Assembly (NCBI GenBank): GCA_900142905.1
Contig: FSRV01000001.1
Location: forward strand, 2,046,001-2,110,000
DNA length: 64,000 bases
Source: Burkholderia sp. GAS332
Lineage (GTDB): Bacteria > Pseudomonadota > Gammaproteobacteria > Burkholderiales > Burkholderiaceae
Direction: 5' to 3'
Each line of letters opens with the position of its first letter. Within the stretch, counting starts at the first letter, position 1. Shown here in pieces: positions 60,552 through 64,000 of this stretch. Under the pieces are notes generated by a model. The model made no database searches, was not told the origin of the DNA, and saw only the letters and a program-made list of their open reading frames with translations. A program made the translations under genes and the position numbers.

Positions 60552-62180
60552 ATGGTGGGTCCAGAGTTGAACGCGGATGTCAGCAGTGCCCTTGACGGTC
60601 TTTTTGCCCCCTTCAATCGCGGCGATGTGCCGGGTCTGGTGGTGGGCATTGCGCAGCACGGCAAGCTGTTATACCGGCGCGGTTTCGGGCTCGCGAGCCT
60701 GGAGCACGCCGTGGCCAACACGCCGGGCACACGTATGCGGATCGCCTCGATCAGCAAGCACTTCACCGCTCTGTTGACCCTGCTGCTGGTCGAGGAAGGC
60801 AAACTCGATCTCGACGCGCCGATCCGAAGCGTCATTCCCGAACTCACCGGCCCGGGCGGCGACCCTACGGTCCGGCAACTCCTTCTGCATCGCGGCGGCT
60901 CGCGCTGCTTTATCGACATCGGTCTCCTGGCCCGTGGATTGGCGGTGCCGCCGGTCGGGACTGGTCTAGCCACGCAGGTTCGCCAGACGGGCCGTAACTT
61001 CGCGCCCGGCGACACGATGCTTTACAACAACGGCGGCTACCACCTGGTTTCGATTGCGATCGAAAGAGTGGGCGGCGCGTCGTTCGAGGCGCAGCTAAAG
61101 CAGCGCCTGTTCGATCCATTGGGGATGTTCGATACCGAGTCGATCCCAAGCGATTACAGCATCACGCCGGGTATGGCGACGATGCATACGCCGGCGCCAG
61201 GTGGCGGCTGGCGGCGCGGCCTGTTTCCTTCGGAGGAGAATCGCGGTGCGGGCGCCATCGTCTCGACCGTCGACGACATGCTGCGCTGGACCGAACATCT
61301 TCGGACGCGAGACCGGTTCGGCTCGCCCGCGACCTGGACTGCGCTGACCGAGCTTGTGCCCTTTCCAGACGGAAGCGTCGGAGCTTATACGTTGGGGCTG
61401 GTGGTCGAGCCCTATCGGGGGGTACGTGTCGTGCACCACTCCGGCGGCGTGATCGGTGCGTCGAGCCAGATGCTCACGGCGCCCGACCATGGGCTCGACA
61501 TCGTGATCATGGCCAATGGCGCACCCGCGTGCAATCCGGTGAAGCTGGCCGAGCAGGCGCTCGATCTCATCCTCGCCGACCATTTGGGTGAGCGCGCACC
61601 CACGATCGCGGCGGCTGACTACAAGGACCTGCTCGGTGACTGGTGGTCTGCGGACACGGGCATGATCTACGGCCTGGTCGACGAGGAGGGCGTGCTGAAG
61701 CTGTCGATGTGCGGGGCAGCGCAAGGGGTGCCGTTGAGAAAAGCACCCGACGGACGGGTCATCTTGCCAGCCGTAGGCATGGGTGAGGTCGAACTCGGGC
61801 TGGACGATGCAGTTCGGAGCCACGAGTTGATGATCCGGTTCGGCGGACAATCCGCGGTCTATCGAAAGGTCGCGAGGGACACCGCCGACGTTGACGCTTT
61901 CGTCGAAGCGGTCACGGGCCAGTACTACAGTGCCGACGCTGACTGCACAGCCGTTATCGCCCGGGACGGTGAACGCATCGTGCTTCGCTGCGGCGATGCG
62001 TATGGGCAAGCCGAGAGCGAGCTGATCTGTCTGGGCGAGACGCTGGCCTGTCTCGCGCCCTCCGTGATGGGATGGTCCGCCGCATTCAGTTTTTCGAAGC
62101 AAGGCGTGCGAATGACAGGATTCCAGATCAACTTGCCGCGCACCAGACATCTCTCGTTTGAGCGGAAACCGAGAGGCTGA
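60552..62180 (+). CDS. D-aminopeptidase-like serine hydrolase 3 (tandem duplicate of 2)
   Basis: A 542-residue paralogue with S66-I-S-K69, YNN and HHSG catalytic motifs intact. It is a tandem duplicate of the preceding gene: long identical stretches such as GIAQHG, YRRGFGLASLEHAVANTPGT and SATW-like LRTRDRFGSPATW, and similar leaders (GTGGAGA-x-GCG before each ATG). Differences concentrate at about residues 370-435, between the two barrel regions, pointing to specialisation. It is 119 bp after copy 2 and 136 bp before the esterase. Confidence 0.87.
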   Translation: MVGPELNADVSSALDGLFAPFNRGDVPGLVVGIAQHGKLLYRRGFGLASLEHAVANTPGTRMRIASISKHFTALLTLLLVEEGKLDLDAPIRSVIPELTGPGGDPTVRQLLLHRGGSRCFIDIGLLARGLAVPPVGTGLATQVRQTGRNFAPGDTMLYNNGGYHLVSIAIERVGGASFEAQLKQRLFDPLGMFDTESIPSDYSITPGMATMHTPAPGGGWRRGLFPSEENRGAGAIVSTVDDMLRWTEHLRTRDRFGSPATWTALTELVPFPDGSVGAYTLGLVVEPYRGVRVVHHSGGVIGASSQMLTAPDHGLDIVIMANGAPACNPVKLAEQALDLILADHLGERAPTIAAADYKDLLGDWWSADTGMIYGLVDEEGVLKLSMCGAAQGVPLRKAPDGRVILPAVGMGEVELGLDDAVRSHELMIRFGGQSAVYRKVARDTADVDAFVEAVTGQYYSADADCTAVIARDGERIVLRCGDAYGQAESELICLGETLACLAPSVMGWSAAFSFSKQGVRMTGFQINLPRTRHLSFERKPRG

Positions 62181-62316
62181 GCGCTGGCCGGCATCGGCTT
62201 ACGCCAGCAATACACACGAAGTCATGAATGCCAGTGACGGGACCCGAGCCCGTCACTTCTGTTTCGCAGCACGATGGAGTCTGCGTTGTGCAGACCCTAA
62301 CCAATCATTGAGGTAG

Positions 62317-63258
62317 ATGAAGCGTATGACGCAAGCTCAGCCTGTTTCGATCCCGAATAGCCGGAAAATCGATTTTGTTTCCGGAGTTAATGGTCATCAA
62401 TACTCGATCAGCGTGGCGTTGCCGTTGCTGCCGGCGCCTGAACGCGGTTACCGGGTGCTCTATGTGCTCGATGCGCATGCCTATTTCGCGAGCGCCATGG
62501 AAGCTGTTCGCGCCAACGTGCATGATGTGGTTGTCGTGGGTATCGGCTATCCCAGCGATCCTGCTTTTATCAAGAAGGCTATTGAGCCGCTCGGGGCGTT
62601 GCCGGGATTGAATGAACTGACGTCGATGTCCTACGCGTTCGGCTTGAAGCGAATGTACGACCTCAGCTTGCCGGTCAGTGCCGAGATCCTGGCTACGCAG
62701 CAGATACCGGGCTTCAATCTGACACCGGATCGGGTTGGCGGTCTCGACGACTTTCTTGCGACGATCGAAACGGAGGTCAAGCCTCGCGTCGCGGAGATGG
62801 TCTCAATCGACCGCACGAACCAGGCGATCTTCGGGCACTCGCTGGGCGGTCTGGCCGTTCTCCACGCGTTATTCGTCGAACCGAACGCTTTTCGAACCTT
62901 TATCGCGGCAAGTCCGTCGATCTGGTGGAGCGAGAAAGCGGTGCTGGCGAATGAGGAAAAATTTTCGGCCGCGGTGAGCGCCGGCACGGCCAGTCCGCGG
63001 GTGCTCGTGAGCATGGGGAGCGAGGAGGAGACGCCGACCCCTGTGCCGGCCGCGCTCGCTATGGCTCAGGCCGAACTCGACGCACGCGTTCTCAGCAACC
63101 GGATGGTCGGGAACGCGCGTGAGCTCACCGCACGATTGCAAGCCTTGCGCGGCTCGGATGGCTATCAGGTTGAGGACTACGCGGTCTTCGCCAAACAGGG
63201 GCATGGGCTTGCACCGTGGCCGGCGCTCGGTCGCGCGATCGACTTCGCTTTTAATTGA
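62317..63258 (+). CDS. Alpha/beta hydrolase of the esterase-D / IroE-Fes type
   Basis: A 313-residue hydrolase. Nucleophile S175 is in the elbow IFGHSLGGLAVLHALF, ASPSIWWSEKAVLANEE is the downstream motif typical of the IroE/BesA/putative esterase (PF00756-like) group, and the catalytic His is in FAKQGHGLAPW (about 302). Relatives hydrolyse ester or lactone bonds of siderophores such as enterobactin. No signal peptide is obvious. Placement after three D-aminopeptidases suggests it opens a lactone or ester in the peptide substrate. The alternative is a general acyl esterase. Confidence 0.82.
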   Translation: MKRMTQAQPVSIPNSRKIDFVSGVNGHQYSISVALPLLPAPERGYRVLYVLDAHAYFASAMEAVRANVHDVVVVGIGYPSDPAFIKKAIEPLGALPGLNELTSMSYAFGLKRMYDLSLPVSAEILATQQIPGFNLTPDRVGGLDDFLATIETEVKPRVAEMVSIDRTNQAIFGHSLGGLAVLHALFVEPNAFRTFIAASPSIWWSEKAVLANEEKFSAAVSAGTASPRVLVSMGSEEETPTPVPAALAMAQAELDARVLSNRMVGNARELTARLQALRGSDGYQVEDYAVFAKQGHGLAPWPALGRAIDFAFN

Positions 63259-63396
63259 GCGCAACAGGCACTCGCCCAGTGGGGCGTCGGAGCACGGGAA
63301 CGCGCGGTTGAACTGTTTCCGTGTCATACCGAACGCGTCACTGGGCATCGCCTGTAGACCTGAAGAGGCAGACGGGCGCGAAGGTGGACCGGCCGT

Positions 63397-64000
63397 TTAG
63401 CCTTGAGGGGCGTCCGGCGCTTTCGCGCGAGCCTGGAAGCGCCGATGCTCCTCGGGCGGCACCAATGATCCGCCTGTCGTCCAGATCACGTGCGTCGCGG
63501 CGCTCAGGTCGAGATTGCGAGTACGCAAGTAGTCACGACCGGCGGCCGACTCGCTCAGCCACGCGGGACCCCCGACGCCCGCCACGGCCGACGGTTCAAG
63601 CTCGATCGCCATGGTCCGCTTGACCACGTGCAACTGCGTGTAGAGGTCGTCGTCACTGACCGTGAATACGCCGGCAACCTGCGCGGCCATGAGCGGGCTC
63701 ACAAGGTAGGACGCTTGCCCGACCGCAAGGCCGTCGGCATCCGTGCGATTGTCGAGGCCGATGTCATACACGGACACCGGTTCGTCGCAACCGGCCGCCA
63801 GTTGAACCAGCATGCAAGGTGAAGCCACGGGCTCCGCGAAGAAGCAATGCACATGCGGGCCGAACAAGGCGGTCAGGCCGTAGGTGATGCCGCCCGGCGC
63901 ACCGCCGACGCCACACGGGATGTACACGAAGAGCGGATGCGCTGCGTCGACGCTGCGGCCCGCTTCGGCAAGCTGTACGGCCAGATGGCGGGCAGCCGCA
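63397..64000 (-). CDS. dsdA: D-serine ammonia-lyase, C-terminal part (runs off the window)
   Basis: About 201 C-terminal residues of the PLP enzyme that converts D-serine to pyruvate and ammonia. The glycine loop holding the PLP phosphate is visible as IPCGVGGAPGGITYGLTALF, followed by HVHCFFAEPVASPCMLVQLA, IGLDNRTDADGLAVGQAS, ELEPSAVAGVGGPAWL and THVIWTTGGSLVPPEEH, all characteristic of DsdA. The N-terminal part with the catalytic Lys is outside the window on the right. It is convergent with the esterase gene (138 bp between stops). Confidence 0.92.
   Translation of the reverse strand, partial: AAARHLAVQLAEAGRSVDAAHPLFVYIPCGVGGAPGGITYGLTALFGPHVHCFFAEPVASPCMLVQLAAGCDEPVSVYDIGLDNRTDADGLAVGQASYLVSPLMAAQVAGVFTVSDDDLYTQLHVVKRTMAIELEPSAVAGVGGPAWLSESAAGRDYLRTRNLDLSAATHVIWTTGGSLVPPEEHRRFQARAKAPDAPQG

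Overview
The window looks like a stretch of a Burkholderiales chromosome or megaplasmid, most probably Paraburkholderia, Caballeronia or Burkholderia. The reasons are high GC, benzoate/catechol genes in the order catA-benA-benB under a LysR regulator, an etfB-etfA pair, a Burkholderia-style contact-dependent inhibition (CDI/Bcp) locus with cdiB downstream of the toxin genes, and many CoA-based catabolic modules with their own LysR regulators. Family calls come from reading the translations; no database search was possible.

Positions 1-12.2 kb hold aromatic and amino-acid catabolism. A minus-strand catA-benA-benB operon (benB runs off the left edge) faces a LysR regulator, with two candidate CatM/BenM operators between them. 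A LysR gene that has lost its DNA-binding domain follows, beside an NTF2-like gene. Then come a complete LIV-type ABC transporter (livKHMGF), a flavodoxin-fold quinone reductase and a VOC protein.

Positions 12.3-20.4 kb hold a tight minus-strand operon: FAS1-like hydratase, acyl-CoA dehydrogenase, class III CoA transferase, MmgE/PrpD protein, CitE-like lyase, then an aldehyde dehydrogenase behind a strong hairpin. This is a full activate-oxidise-hydrate-cleave route for a short branched dicarboxylic acid. Positions 20.7-28.8 kb hold an aldehyde dehydrogenase, aminotransferase, FAD amine oxidoreductase, PAS-AraC regulator, a split TPP-dependent 2-oxoacid decarboxylase and etfBA.

Positions 29.2-44.6 kb are the CDI region: a cytochrome c relic, a 3047-residue CdiA, its immunity gene, two displaced toxin-tip modules each followed by a small membrane protein and a nearly identical terminator, a SymE-like gene, broken XRE and toxin-tip relics, and cdiB.

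Positions 44.8-64 kb form the most unusual part, a cluster devoted to D-amino acids and probably D-residue-containing peptides. It holds a D-amino-acid dehydrogenase-like enzyme, a GPH-type transporter, three D-aminopeptidase-like serine hydrolases, two MlrC-type M81 metallopeptidases, an XRE-cupin regulator, a dedicated TonB-ExbB-ExbD-ExbD system with a secreted TPR protein, a D-threonine-aldolase-type enzyme, an IroE/Fes-type esterase and D-serine deaminase (running off the right edge). Three of its promoter regions share paired GGAAAA motifs about 18-19 bp apart. My inference is that it takes up a large D-amino-acid-containing peptide, perhaps an ester-containing nonribosomal peptide or siderophore, through the outer membrane, opens it and catabolises the D-residues. 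No TonB-dependent receptor lies in the window.
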